Assembly (NCBI GenBank): GCA_029260165.1
Contig: JAJDDT010000050.1
Location: forward strand, 57,185-121,184
Direction of reading: 5' to 3'
Length of the DNA: 64,000 bases
Source: Phycisphaerae bacterium
Lineage (GTDB): Bacteria; Planctomycetota; Phycisphaerae; UBA1845
Below the pieces are notes generated by a model that made no database searches, was not told the DNA's origin, and saw only the letters and a list, made by a program, of their open reading frames with translations. Below, in pieces: positions 9,238 to 16,969 of the stretch (its first letter is position 1; each line of letters starts with the position of its first letter). Made by a program: the position numbers and the translations under genes.

Positions 9238-9777
9238 ATGCGCCGAGTCGTCGTCATTTCCTGTTTCCTTTTGGTCGCAACGATGGGGATTCTATGGTAC
9301 GTCAGCACGGTCGCGTACTACGAGTACAGGTGCAGAAGTGGTTCTGCATCCCTTCATGCTTACCTTGGATATGATTTTTTTCAATTTGAATTCGGAGACC
9401 TCAAGTCTCTTGCTGGGATGCGGTCATTCTACGTCTGCGGATTGAAAGACAATGAAGTCGTCCTGCGGGTGCTGAGAGCTGTTGACGGAGCCGATTCGGA
9501 TCGGATACGCCCCGCCAATTGGGTGTATGGTCGCGGTATCGTCATTCGGTGTTTTCGAAACGGGGCCGCGGAGTCTTATGTCATCACGGCGCAGATGCCC
9601 GTCTTAATTCTGCTGCTGTTGTCTTATCCTCTTTGGGTGCTGCTCTTGTACGGGCGAAAAATCATCGCGCGGCAGCGTCGTGTTCGAAACGGCTGTTGCG
9701 TCCACTGCGGGTATGACCAGCGGGGAAACCCGACGGAAACTTGCCCGGAGTGTGGTTGGGGCTCTGCTCGAATCTGA
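9238..9777 (+). CDS. Small membrane protein with C-terminal zinc-ribbon-like tail
   Basis: 179 residues of unknown function. ATG 9238 has TTGGAGG six bases upstream, better than the in-frame ATG at 9217. A membrane segment covers about residues 4-22 and a second about 125-145, with a mostly extracytoplasmic stretch between. The cytoplasmic tail ends in CCVHCGYDQRGNPTETCPEC, a short CxxC...CxxC element seen at the end of many planctomycete membrane proteins and probably binding zinc. The next gene begins 23 bases later. The function cannot be named. Confidence 0.7.
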   Translation: MRRVVVISCFLLVATMGILWYVSTVAYYEYRCRSGSASLHAYLGYDFFQFEFGDLKSLAGMRSFYVCGLKDNEVVLRVLRAVDGADSDRIRPANWVYGRGIVIRCFRNGAAESYVITAQMPVLILLLLSYPLWVLLLYGRKIIARQRRVRNGCCVHCGYDQRGNPTETCPECGWGSARI

Positions 9778-9800
9778 CTCGGGGATCGAACTGATTGGCT

Positions 9801-10355
9801 ATGCGACTTTGGACGATTCAGCCGGTGTTGTTTTGGCGGGTGCTGGAGCGCGATGGCGTGATTGTGGCGGATGGGCGGCGGGGGGATCGGGGGTTTCGCA
9901 AGGCTTATCAGTGGATGAGTTGGCAGTGTCAGCGGCGTGGGGTGTTGCGGCGGGCGCGGTTTCCGATCTGGGCCTGGCATTCCTGGGACGGGGCAGATCG
10001 TCGCAGGCCTGACTTGCGGGCGGGTTGGCATCTGCCTCCGGGGACAGCGGGGGTGCGGATTGAATTCGAGGTTGAAGATAGCGCGGCAGTTTCGTCGTTG
10101 TTTGATGCATGGCACTGCGTCCTGAACGGCTGGTTTGTGGCGCGGGATGAACATGAGGCGCGGTTGGCGGAGGAACGGTTGGTGGCGGAGCGGTTGGGGT
10201 GTGGTGAGATTCGCGAATCGTGGGAACGAATTTTCGACCTGTCGTTCGGGTCGGAGGCGATGTGGGGGCAACGAGACCGGCGATCGGTGCAGGCCTGTGT
10301 GGGGGATATCCGCTCGGACTGGGTTCGCGACGTAACGGAATTCGTTGCGCGGTAG
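9801..10355 (+). CDS. DUF3841-like protein
   Basis: 184 residues from ATG 9801; an in-frame TTG at 9795 is less likely. The opening MRLWTIQPVLFWRVLERDG, then AYQWMSWQCQRRGV, FPIWAWHSW and ERIFDL resemble the DUF3841 family, small Trp-rich soluble proteins of unknown role. There is no signal peptide or membrane segment. It is the last plus-strand gene of the rny-led group and converges on the TrhO-RluA gene across a 131-base gap. The assignment is from memory of the family pattern and could be wrong; the coding call itself is firm. Confidence 0.65.
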   Translation: MRLWTIQPVLFWRVLERDGVIVADGRRGDRGFRKAYQWMSWQCQRRGVLRRARFPIWAWHSWDGADRRRPDLRAGWHLPPGTAGVRIEFEVEDSAAVSSLFDAWHCVLNGWFVARDEHEARLAEERLVAERLGCGEIRESWERIFDLSFGSEAMWGQRDRRSVQACVGDIRSDWVRDVTEFVAR

Positions 10356-10486
10356 CGTGCGTCCCGTCTTCGTCATCCTCGCAGCACATGCTACACGCGG
10401 GAATAGTACGATTGGTTCGAAAAACAGTGGTCAGATCGGCGCAAGACGTTTGTAAGAGGTTTGTAAAAAATCAGAGTAAGTTGCGA

Positions 10487-12274
10487 TCACGCATGGGAAG
10501 CCCATTCGGGAATCGGAGATTCAAACGTGACGCGCTCGTGGGTGCCCGGGTGATCGAACTCGATACGGTGCGCATGGAGACACATCGGAGCGTCACTAGG
10601 CGCGAGCGTCTGAGATTGACCCAACGCACGGTCGGCCAGATACAGCGGATCACCGAGGATGGGAAGATTCATGTCCCACAGATGAATGCGTATCTGATGG
10701 GTCCTGCCGGTTCTGGGACGGACCTCGATCAGAGTGCTCCCGTCCGAATACGTCGTCACAACACGAAAATCGGTCCGTGCAGATAGACCCTCGGGATCGA
10801 CAGGTCGGCCACCAAGCCTGAAACGCTGATTTTCGACGGATTTCGTCGACGTGAATTCGCGTGCGGTTGGCTGCCCTGCAACGCGGGCAAGATAGTGTTT
10901 CACAACTTCCCCACGCTCAAACTGCGACTGAACCCTGGCTGCCATGGCTCGCGTTTTGCTGACAATAACGACACCCGATGTGTTCGCGTCGAGACGATGA
11001 GCAGGCCTCGGAAAAACCGGGTCCAGGGCTTTGATCAAAATCCAACTGAACGTGTTGCGACTGAATCGCCCGCAAGGGTGCATCGGAAGCGGAGCCGGCT
11101 TGTCGATGACAATGATGTCTTCGTCTTCGTGGATAATCCGAATGTCCGCGTTGACATCAGGCTCCACCGTGTCCGGTGTCGTGTGCAAAAGTCGCTGCCC
11201 CGCGCGCAGAACGTCCCCTGAAGCAACCGGTTTGCCCTCACAGACCAGCATCCCCGCATCGCAGGTCTCCTCCCATTCCGATCGCGTCACCCGCAGCGTC
11301 CACGATTCCAAAAAGTCGATCGCCTTCTGACCGTCGCACTTACCCGGAACATGCAGCGGACGAATATTGTCGTAGGGAGCACTCCCCGGAAGCGGATCGG
11401 TCACGCGACGGATGGCTTCCTCATGCCCGCGACGCTGCTCCTCCCGCCTCTCCTCGTCCGAAACGTAACATCGCGGGCAACAAACTCCGGGTTTGTAATT
11501 GGGCGACCGCTGATCCTCAAGCGACAGAATCGCCTGGCACAGATAACACTGTTCCGTATCGGTTTCGTTAAGGTCGCTGTCAAGCGCCACACGCTTGTCG
11601 AACACGAAACAATCGCCATGGTAGTGATCACCACCGACGACCTCGAAATACTTCAGAATACCACCGTCGAGTTGATAAACGTCGGTGAACCCTTCGCGCT
11701 CGAGCAGCGGACCCGCCTTCTCGCAGCGTATCCCGCCCGTGCAAAAAGTCACCACACACTTGTGCCTGAGGCCTTCGGGAAGGTCATCGACAACGCTCGA
11801 AAAATTGCGAAAATCATCCACGCCCACGGGGATCGCATTATCAAACGTACCAACCTCGTATTCAAAATTGTTCCGCACATCGAGCAGCGCAACGTCCCGA
11901 CCCTCGTCAAGCCAACACTTGAGCTGCTCCGCGCTCACACGCGGCGACGTCTCCCTGCGAGGGTCGATACGATCGACACCAAAGGCGATAATCTCCCGTT
12001 TCACCTTGACGAGCATGCGCGTGAATGGCTGGTGATCACTGAAACTCTCCTTGACCTCCAGATCAGCAAGGTCAGGGTCGCGGCGTATGTGGGCGAGAAA
12101 TGAATCAATGTTTTCGCGCGACCCCGCCAGAAACAGATTGACACCCTCAGGGCTGACGATAATCGTCCCCCGAAGCGCCAATCGTCGGCAGACCGTCCGA
12201 TAATCGTCCTGACGTCGCGCGAGGTCATCAAGCGTGACAAACTTGTAAGCGGCTATGTTGACATATGTCGGCAT
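10487..12274 (-). CDS. Fusion of TrhO tRNA-uridine hydroxylase (rhodanese) and S4/RluA pseudouridine synthase
   Basis: 595 residues from ATG 12274 (MPTYVNIAAYKF). Part one is a complete TrhO/YceA: N-terminal domain (1-100), rhodanese domain (about 110-230) with the active-site loop FCTGGIRCEK (Cys178, Cys184), then a Cys cluster QCYLC (243, 246) and VCCPRC (265-269) that may bind metal. TrhO makes 5-hydroxyuridine at tRNA position 34. Part two has a short S4-like RNA-binding stretch (about 310-380) and an RluA-family domain with HRLDANTSG, catalytic Asp429. RluA enzymes isomerise uridines in tRNA or rRNA. Both active sites look intact. Each half normally occurs as a separate protein, so the join suggests one enzyme acting twice on tRNA. 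The gene follows tRNA-Ile and tRNA-Ala on the same strand. Confidence 0.9.
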   Translation of the reverse strand: MPTYVNIAAYKFVTLDDLARRQDDYRTVCRRLALRGTIIVSPEGVNLFLAGSRENIDSFLAHIRRDPDLADLEVKESFSDHQPFTRMLVKVKREIIAFGVDRIDPRRETSPRVSAEQLKCWLDEGRDVALLDVRNNFEYEVGTFDNAIPVGVDDFRNFSSVVDDLPEGLRHKCVVTFCTGGIRCEKAGPLLEREGFTDVYQLDGGILKYFEVVGGDHYHGDCFVFDKRVALDSDLNETDTEQCYLCQAILSLEDQRSPNYKPGVCCPRCYVSDEERREEQRRGHEEAIRRVTDPLPGSAPYDNIRPLHVPGKCDGQKAIDFLESWTLRVTRSEWEETCDAGMLVCEGKPVASGDVLRAGQRLLHTTPDTVEPDVNADIRIIHEDEDIIVIDKPAPLPMHPCGRFSRNTFSWILIKALDPVFPRPAHRLDANTSGVVIVSKTRAMAARVQSQFERGEVVKHYLARVAGQPTAREFTSTKSVENQRFRLGGRPVDPEGLSARTDFRVVTTYSDGSTLIEVRPRTGRTHQIRIHLWDMNLPILGDPLYLADRALGQSQTLAPSDAPMCLHAHRIEFDHPGTHERVTFESPIPEWASHA

Positions 12275-12319
12275 GCAATCCCAAACCCACTGTCCCCAAA
12301 ACGACCAAAGAAATGAAAA

Positions 12320-12392
12320 TGGAGCCGATCGGGCACGATCCGACAACCTCCTGGTTGCAAACCAGGCGCTCTCCCAATTGAGCTACGGCCCC
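12320..12392 (-). tRNA. tRNA-Ala (anticodon UGC)
   Basis: The minus strand reads as a full cloverleaf. The acceptor GGGGCCG pairs with CGGCUCC (one G-U), the D-arm begins TAGCTC, the anticodon stem CCTGG/CCAGG encloses TTTGCAA, and the T-loop precedes an A discriminator at 12320. The 3' CCA is not encoded; TTTTCATTT follows. It lies 111 bases after tRNA-Ile and just ahead of the TrhO-RluA gene, so the tRNAs may share a transcript with it. Confidence 0.93.
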
Positions 12393-12503
12393 TCATTCTA
12401 AAACACGCGAGCCTGACACGCTCGCCAAACAGACACAACACCACCCCGTATCATGCCCGCCCCGTTCAGTCCCGGACACAGACAGGATATCGACATGCAC
12501 AAA

Positions 12504-12577
12504 TGGGCCCACCAGGACTCGAACCTGGGACCTCGTCGTTATCAGCGACGCGCTCTAGCCAACTGAGCTATGAGCCC
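12504..12577 (-). tRNA. tRNA-Ile (anticodon GAU)
   Basis: The minus strand folds as a 74-base tRNA. The acceptor GGGCTCA pairs with TGGGCCC, the anticodon stem CGTCG/CGACG encloses CTGATAA (anticodon GAT), and the T-arm CCAGG-TTCGAGT-CCTGG is perfect. The discriminator is A and CCA is not encoded. Ile(GAU) and Ala(UGC) are normally the two spacer tRNAs of rRNA operons; no rRNA is present here. Confidence 0.94.
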
Positions 12578-12621
12578 CCAAAACACGCCAACCGCCCCAC
12601 AGACAGTCCACGAAGATGCAC

Positions 12622-12649
12622 AAGATACAGCCCATCGCCCTACTGTCAA
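12622..12649 (-). promoter_or_regulatory. Putative promoter for the Ile-Ala tRNA pair
   Basis: On the minus strand TTGACA (12649-12644) and TATCTT (12627-12622) are 16 bases apart and lie about 45 bases before the 5' end of tRNA-Ile. The perfect -35 and the position fit a stable-RNA promoter. Confidence 0.5.
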
Positions 12650-13254
12650 CGTCCACAGATTCACGCGACAAGCCACCACTATTCTACCCCGACGACCCGC
12701 GAAACACCCCACACATCAGCCGGTTTGAACACCAGACAACGCACCAGAATGACCCACCCGAACTTGCGTGACAGGCCACACCAACTCCCGAAAACCGTAA
12801 CCGTCTGATCAAACCAGACAGGATGAACCAGCCGCTTCCGCCACGCGATACTCAGCCCTCATCCGAACATACGGCGACCGCACCGGATATCGCTCCAATT
12901 CACCAACCACCAGGACTCAAAGCAACCAAAATGCCTATATTATCTAACCGGCACAAAGAAATTTTCTCCCCGGAATTTTTGCGTTCGCACCAAAACGCCA
13001 TCCCTCAATCACGTTCCTTCCGAAAAACCATTCAAATCCACAACATTCGGTAAATCATGACCTTACAACGCACACTCAGGTTTTATCCAGACCGTTCAGT
13101 CATAAATAGCCTCCCAAAGCAGAAAACTCGCGTAAACTATTTTGCCTTCGCTTACTATGCATTCTGTTTATTTTACCATTTTACGCTTGCCAACCCATTT
13201 ACCCCTCGTTAACTTCCCCGCCCATGTTCACAGATGTCACGGAGGACGTTCAAA
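12650..13254. other. Gene-free region upstream of sigma factor
   Basis: About 600 bases with no supported gene. The right half (about 12940-13200) is clearly more AT-rich than the surroundings and is the likely promoter region of the sigma factor gene. I could not single out one convincing -35/-10 pair, nor a repeat or RNA gene. Confidence 0.5.
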
Positions 13255-14085
13255 ATGGGAGCACGACAGATGCAGAGAAAAACGAAGACCACGACCAGGA
13301 CAAAAGCAAACGACAAGGACGTGGCCATCAACGCGAAGTGGAAGAAGTACCTCAAACAGCGGAAGGTCGAACAACGCAACGAGATTGTTGTCCACTACAG
13401 CCAACTCGTTCACACGCACGCCGCCCGACTCTCGCGTAAGTTACCCGCCCAGATTTCCTACGACGAAATCTGCTCAGCCGCTTTCGACGGACTCATCGAA
13501 GCCGTCGAAGCCTACGACCCGATACACAAAGCCAAATTTGAAACCTTCTGCCAGCAACGCATCTCCGGCGCGGTGATGGATTGGCTTCGCGGTCTCGACC
13601 CGCAAAGCAGAACCGTCCGAACCTTCGAGAAGAAAAGGCTTCAGGCACGCGAAATGCTCGACGCAGAACAGGGACGCCCACCCACTCAGGAGGAGGTCGC
13701 CAAACGAATGGGTGTCACGGGCGAACGATACGACCACCTCTGTCGACTCTCGCAGCTCGGCAAGGAGGTCCACTTCAGTGCCATGGAACCCCAAAACGAC
13801 ACCAACGGCAAGGGACCGTCACGAACATGGGACGTCGGGGACACCACCGTCGAGGATCCCTCCACCTGTGTCTCGCGTGAAATGCTCACCGAATACATCA
13901 CCCGCGGGCTGAGTCGCGAAGAACGCCTCGTCCTCGTCCTCTACTACTACGAAGAACTCACCATGTCGGAAATCGGGTCGGTCCTCAAGCTCTCCGAATC
14001 ACGCGTCAGTCAGATTCACAAGGACATCCTCCAACGACTGCGTCAGCGATTCGGCAAGACGCTTTGTGAGGAACTCGTCGCCTAA
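13255..14085 (+). CDS. RNA polymerase sigma factor, FliA/WhiG (sigma-28)-type
   Basis: 276 residues from ATG 13255, which has GGAGG nine bases upstream; the ATG at 13234 overlaps that site less plausibly. After a basic N-terminus it shows the sigma-70 regions in order: region 2 (SYDEICSAAFDGLIEAVEAYDP, then KFETFCQQRISGAVMDWLRGLD, a signature of FliA/SigD/WhiG), region 3 (EEVAKRMGVTGERYD), and region 4 with a helix-turn-helix (LTMSEIGSVLKLSESRVSQIH). Region 1.1 is absent, as expected for this group. In other bacteria such factors control flagella, sporulation or general stress; no flagellar genes are visible here. No anti-sigma gene is adjacent, but PP2C and STAS proteins elsewhere in the window could belong to such a circuit. 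Confidence 0.9.
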   Translation: MGARQMQRKTKTTTRTKANDKDVAINAKWKKYLKQRKVEQRNEIVVHYSQLVHTHAARLSRKLPAQISYDEICSAAFDGLIEAVEAYDPIHKAKFETFCQQRISGAVMDWLRGLDPQSRTVRTFEKKRLQAREMLDAEQGRPPTQEEVAKRMGVTGERYDHLCRLSQLGKEVHFSAMEPQNDTNGKGPSRTWDVGDTTVEDPSTCVSREMLTEYITRGLSREERLVLVLYYYEELTMSEIGSVLKLSESRVSQIHKDILQRLRQRFGKTLCEELVA

Positions 14086-14215
14086 CCACCACGGCTTCGG
14101 GGCATGGATGCCCATCAAGCCGTCGTGCAGATTGCTTTCGGACGGAATGTCACGGACGACAAACCGAGAGCGTACTCGTTGAAGAGAGCCTGATCGTTGC
14201 GTACCATGCTCGTCG

Positions 14216-15001
14216 ATGCAACGCAACGTCAGGCTCCTTCTCGCATACGACGGTACCCATTTCCACGGCTGGCAACACCAACCGGGACTGCGCACCGTTC
14301 AAGCCGAACTCGAATCCGCCCTACGCCTCGTCCTCAGACACCCAATCAGCGTGGTCGCCAGCGGCAGAACCGATGCAGGCGTCCACGCAGCCGGTCAGGT
14401 CGCCAACGTCCGCACCGACGCAACCATCCCAGCCGACCGCCTCGCCCACGCCATCACATCACGACTCCCCAAAGACGTCGCCGTGCTTCAGGCCGACGAC
14501 GTCGCACAGGCTTTCCACGCCATCCGGTCCGCCACCAGCAAACTCTACTGCTACCGCATCCACAACGCCCAATCCCGCCCCGTCTTCGGTCGAAGCTACG
14601 TCCACCACATCTGGAAAAACATCGACCTCGAGCGCATCCAGGCTGGTGCTGCCAAATTCGTCGGCACGTTCGACTTCTCCGCCTTCGCATCGGCAGGCTG
14701 TATCCGCCAAACGATGGTCCGCACCATCCTGCAATGCTCCGCGGAGTGCGTTCGCGACGAAATTCACATTCGCGTCGAGGGCACCGGATTTCTCCACAAC
14801 ATGGTCCGCATCATGGTCGGAACGCTTCTGGAAGTCTCCAAGGGCAGAATGAGTCCCGACGACATCACCGCCATCATCGAGAGCAGGGAACGACCCAACG
14901 CAGGCCCAACCGCCCCCGCCAGGGGACTCTGCCTCGAATGGGTCAAATACCCGCCCGACATTCTCACACCCGACGCCCCGACGGATACCCCGGACCCATG
15001 A
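14216..15001 (+). CDS. truA: tRNA pseudouridine(38-40) synthase TruA
   Basis: 261 residues, normal for TruA, which isomerises U38-U40 in the anticodon arm of many tRNAs. It begins MQRNVRLLLAYDGTHFHGWQHQPGLRT (residues 1-27), contains the catalytic ASGRTDAGVHA loop (Asp near residue 54), the SFRSATS-like segment as AIRSATSKLYCYRI, and the late motif FLHNMVRIMVGTLLEV. The last codons overlap the glycosyltransferase start as ATGA, which implies translational coupling. It follows the sigma factor by 130 bases. Confidence 0.93.
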   Translation: MQRNVRLLLAYDGTHFHGWQHQPGLRTVQAELESALRLVLRHPISVVASGRTDAGVHAAGQVANVRTDATIPADRLAHAITSRLPKDVAVLQADDVAQAFHAIRSATSKLYCYRIHNAQSRPVFGRSYVHHIWKNIDLERIQAGAAKFVGTFDFSAFASAGCIRQTMVRTILQCSAECVRDEIHIRVEGTGFLHNMVRIMVGTLLEVSKGRMSPDDITAIIESRERPNAGPTAPARGLCLEWVKYPPDILTPDAPTDTPDP

Positions 15002-16161
15002 AAATCGCCCACGTCATCACACGCATGATTCTTGGCGGTGCCCAGGAAAACACCCTCCTCTCCTGCGTTGGATTAGCCAACAAGGGACACGACGTCACCC
15101 TCATCGCCGGACCACAAACCGGCCCGGAAGGCTCGCTCTGGAACGAAGCGGAAAACGCACCCATCCAATGCGTCAAACTGCCAACCCTCCTCCGCCAACC
15201 CGCACCCCTACAGGACCTGCGCTGCGTCTTCGACCTTCAGAAGCTGTTTTCCGACCAACAATTCGACGTCGTGCACACGCACAGCAGCAAAGCCGGCATT
15301 CTCGCCCGTTGGGCTGCCCACCGCGCTCACATCCCAATCGTCGTTCACACCATTCACGGCATGAGTTTCAACCGCACACAGTCACCACCCGTCAGCTGGC
15401 TTTACCGCACGCTGGAGCAGTTCGTCGCGCCAATGACCACCGCCTACGTCAGCGTCGCCGACGCCATGACCACCCAGGCCGTCACCGCGGGTCTCGGCCC
15501 ACCATCCGGATTCACGACCATTCGATCCGGAATGGACACCTCCCAATACGTTCCACGGGCAGGCCGGGAGGAAATACGCCGGGCGTGGGGAATCTCAGAC
15601 AGCGACATCGTCGTGGGTACGATCGCAAGATTATTCAGAAACAAAGGTTACGACGAACTCATCGAAGCCATGCCCACCGCCGCAGCAGCCAATCCCAACC
15701 TCCGGTACGTCTGGGTCGGTGATGGGCCGGGGCGGGACGCGTACCTCGCCAGGCTACGCTCGCTGGGATTGGCTGACCGCGTCCACCTGACGGGCCTGGT
15801 CCGCCCGGATCGCATCCCGCAGCTCATCGCAGGATTCGATATTCTCGTTCACGCTTCGAAATGGGAAGGCCTGCCCCGCGCTCTGGTCCAGGCGATGCTG
15901 ATGGAAATACCGTGCATCGCCTTCGATCTGGACGGTGCCCCGGAGATTGTCATCCCAAATGAAACGGGAATGCTCGTTGATACAGCTAATACATCCGGAT
16001 TAACGGATTCAATAATCGAGCTGGCAGCCAACTCCACCCAACGGCAACAAATGGGACAGGCGGGTCGGCAACGTTGCCTTGAAGCGTTTGACGTTCGAAC
16101 CATGGTCAACCAGCTCGACCAGCTCTACACCGCGCTGGCGAGCAATCATCGGAATCCATAA
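14998..16161 (+). CDS. GT4-family glycosyltransferase
   Basis: 387 residues starting at ATG 14998, overlapping the truA stop by four bases. It is a GT-B-fold, retaining transferase of family 4: N-terminal MKIAHVITRMILGGAQENT with the GGA loop that contacts donor phosphate, HTHSSKAGILARWAA, a Rossmann C-half beginning VVGTIARLFRNKGYDELIEA, VGDGPGR, and the EX7E-like VHASKWEGLPRALVQAMLMEIP. Likely job: adding a sugar to a lipid- or polysaccharide-linked acceptor at the cytoplasmic membrane face. The pairing with truA is probably an accident of gene order. A longer frame reaching back to 14197 is only the out-of-phase reading of truA. Confidence 0.88.
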   Translation: MKIAHVITRMILGGAQENTLLSCVGLANKGHDVTLIAGPQTGPEGSLWNEAENAPIQCVKLPTLLRQPAPLQDLRCVFDLQKLFSDQQFDVVHTHSSKAGILARWAAHRAHIPIVVHTIHGMSFNRTQSPPVSWLYRTLEQFVAPMTTAYVSVADAMTTQAVTAGLGPPSGFTTIRSGMDTSQYVPRAGREEIRRAWGISDSDIVVGTIARLFRNKGYDELIEAMPTAAAANPNLRYVWVGDGPGRDAYLARLRSLGLADRVHLTGLVRPDRIPQLIAGFDILVHASKWEGLPRALVQAMLMEIPCIAFDLDGAPEIVIPNETGMLVDTANTSGLTDSIIELAANSTQRQQMGQAGRQRCLEAFDVRTMVNQLDQLYTALASNHRNP

Positions 16162-16189
16162 CTGACGCAGTGGTCTGGAGTTGCGCAAA

Positions 16190-16220
16190 GAAAAACCCGC
16201 CACAATCATTTTGCGACGGG
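16190..16220 (-). terminator. Rho-independent terminator of rpmI-rplT
   Basis: On the minus strand CCCGTCGC (16220-16213) pairs with GTGGCGGG (16203-16196), two G-U pairs included, and is followed by TTTTTC. It lies 45 bases after the rplT stop and marks the end of the ribosomal protein transcript. Confidence 0.6.
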
Positions 16221-16265
16221 ATCCATTCAAATATCCGATTAGACGAATATAGTGTATGGTGCGTT

Positions 16266-16637
16266 CTAGGCAGCCGCCTTTGCGGGTTGGTTGGCTTTGG
16301 CGATTTCAACCAAAGCATCGAAACCCGCCGTGTCGTCGATCGCGATCTGGGCCATCACTTTGCGATTCACGATGACCGACGCTCGCGTCAAACCTGCGAT
16401 GAAACAACTGTAGTTGATTCCGCGTTCGCGGCAGGCAGCGTTGAGACGCATCACCCACAGTGACCGAAAAGTGCGTTTTTTCGCACGGCGATCGTGGTAG
16501 GCGGTCGCGCGGGCACGCATGACGGCTTCCTTGGCGGTGCGGTAGAGCTTGCTGCGTCCACCGCGATAACCTTTGGCCGCTCTGAAAAGTCTGACTTTAC
16601 GCCGATGTCGGGCTGCGCCTGATCGTGCTCTGGGCAT
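16266..16637 (-). CDS. rplT: 50S ribosomal protein L20
   Basis: 123 residues (typical 115-120). It begins MPRARSGAARHRRKVRLFRAAKGYRGGRSKLYRTAKEAV and carries the conserved RRAKKRTFRSLWVMRLNAACRERGINYSCFI and a C-terminal globular part with FDALVEIAK. L20 binds 23S rRNA early in 50S assembly and in many bacteria represses its own operon. It follows rpmI by 18 bases. The C-terminus is extended slightly (AKANQPAKAAA). Confidence 0.96.
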   Translation of the reverse strand: MPRARSGAARHRRKVRLFRAAKGYRGGRSKLYRTAKEAVMRARATAYHDRRAKKRTFRSLWVMRLNAACRERGINYSCFIAGLTRASVIVNRKVMAQIAIDDTAGFDALVEIAKANQPAKAAA

Positions 16638-16655
16638 GGTGTTAACTCCGTCGGG

Positions 16656-16850
16656 CTAAACCCCGAGCATCCTTCTGAGGTTCTTTTCAAAACACGGGGA
16701 AACGTACGATGCCTTGCGAAGGGCACGCCTGCGCTTGCCATTCTTGCTGCTCATCAGGTGTCCCGTGAAGTTCGTCCTGTGCTTGAGCTTGCCGCTGGCG
16801 GTCAATTTGACCCGCTTGGACAATCCCTTGTGCGTCTTTTGTTTGGGCAT
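16656..16850 (-). CDS. rpmI: 50S ribosomal protein L35
   Basis: 64 residues, the usual size. The sequence MPKQKTHKGLSKRVKLTASGKLKHR, then GHLMSSKNGKRRRALRKASYV and a final RRMLGV match L35. It is the first gene of the rpmI-rplT transcript. In most bacteria infC (initiation factor 3) lies directly upstream; here it does not, and a promoter lies 39 bases before the start instead. Confidence 0.96.
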   Translation of the reverse strand: MPKQKTHKGLSKRVKLTASGKLKHRTNFTGHLMSSKNGKRRRALRKASYVSPCFEKNLRRMLGV

Positions 16851-16888
16851 GGTGTCACCGAATCCTGTCTATCTGTACCGAGCCGGGC

Positions 16889-16916
16889 ATTCTAGCGGCA
16901 ATTTTGCGAATTGCAA
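16889..16916 (-). promoter_or_regulatory. Putative promoter of rpmI-rplT
   Basis: On the minus strand TTGCAA (16916-16911) and TAGAAT (16894-16889) are 16 bases apart. The start point near 16882 gives a leader of only about 30 bases, too short for the long L20-binding leader known from other bacteria. Confidence 0.55.
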
Positions 16917-16969
16917 CACCCACGGAGCGGTGCGAAAACGCAAAAATCACACGCTGAATGGGCTGATCG

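Noticed and set aside
14197..14997. Long frame extending the glycosyltransferase back through truA
   Set aside because: Its N-terminal half is Arg/His/Pro-rich noise from the out-of-phase reading of truA; the true start ATGA overlaps the truA stop.
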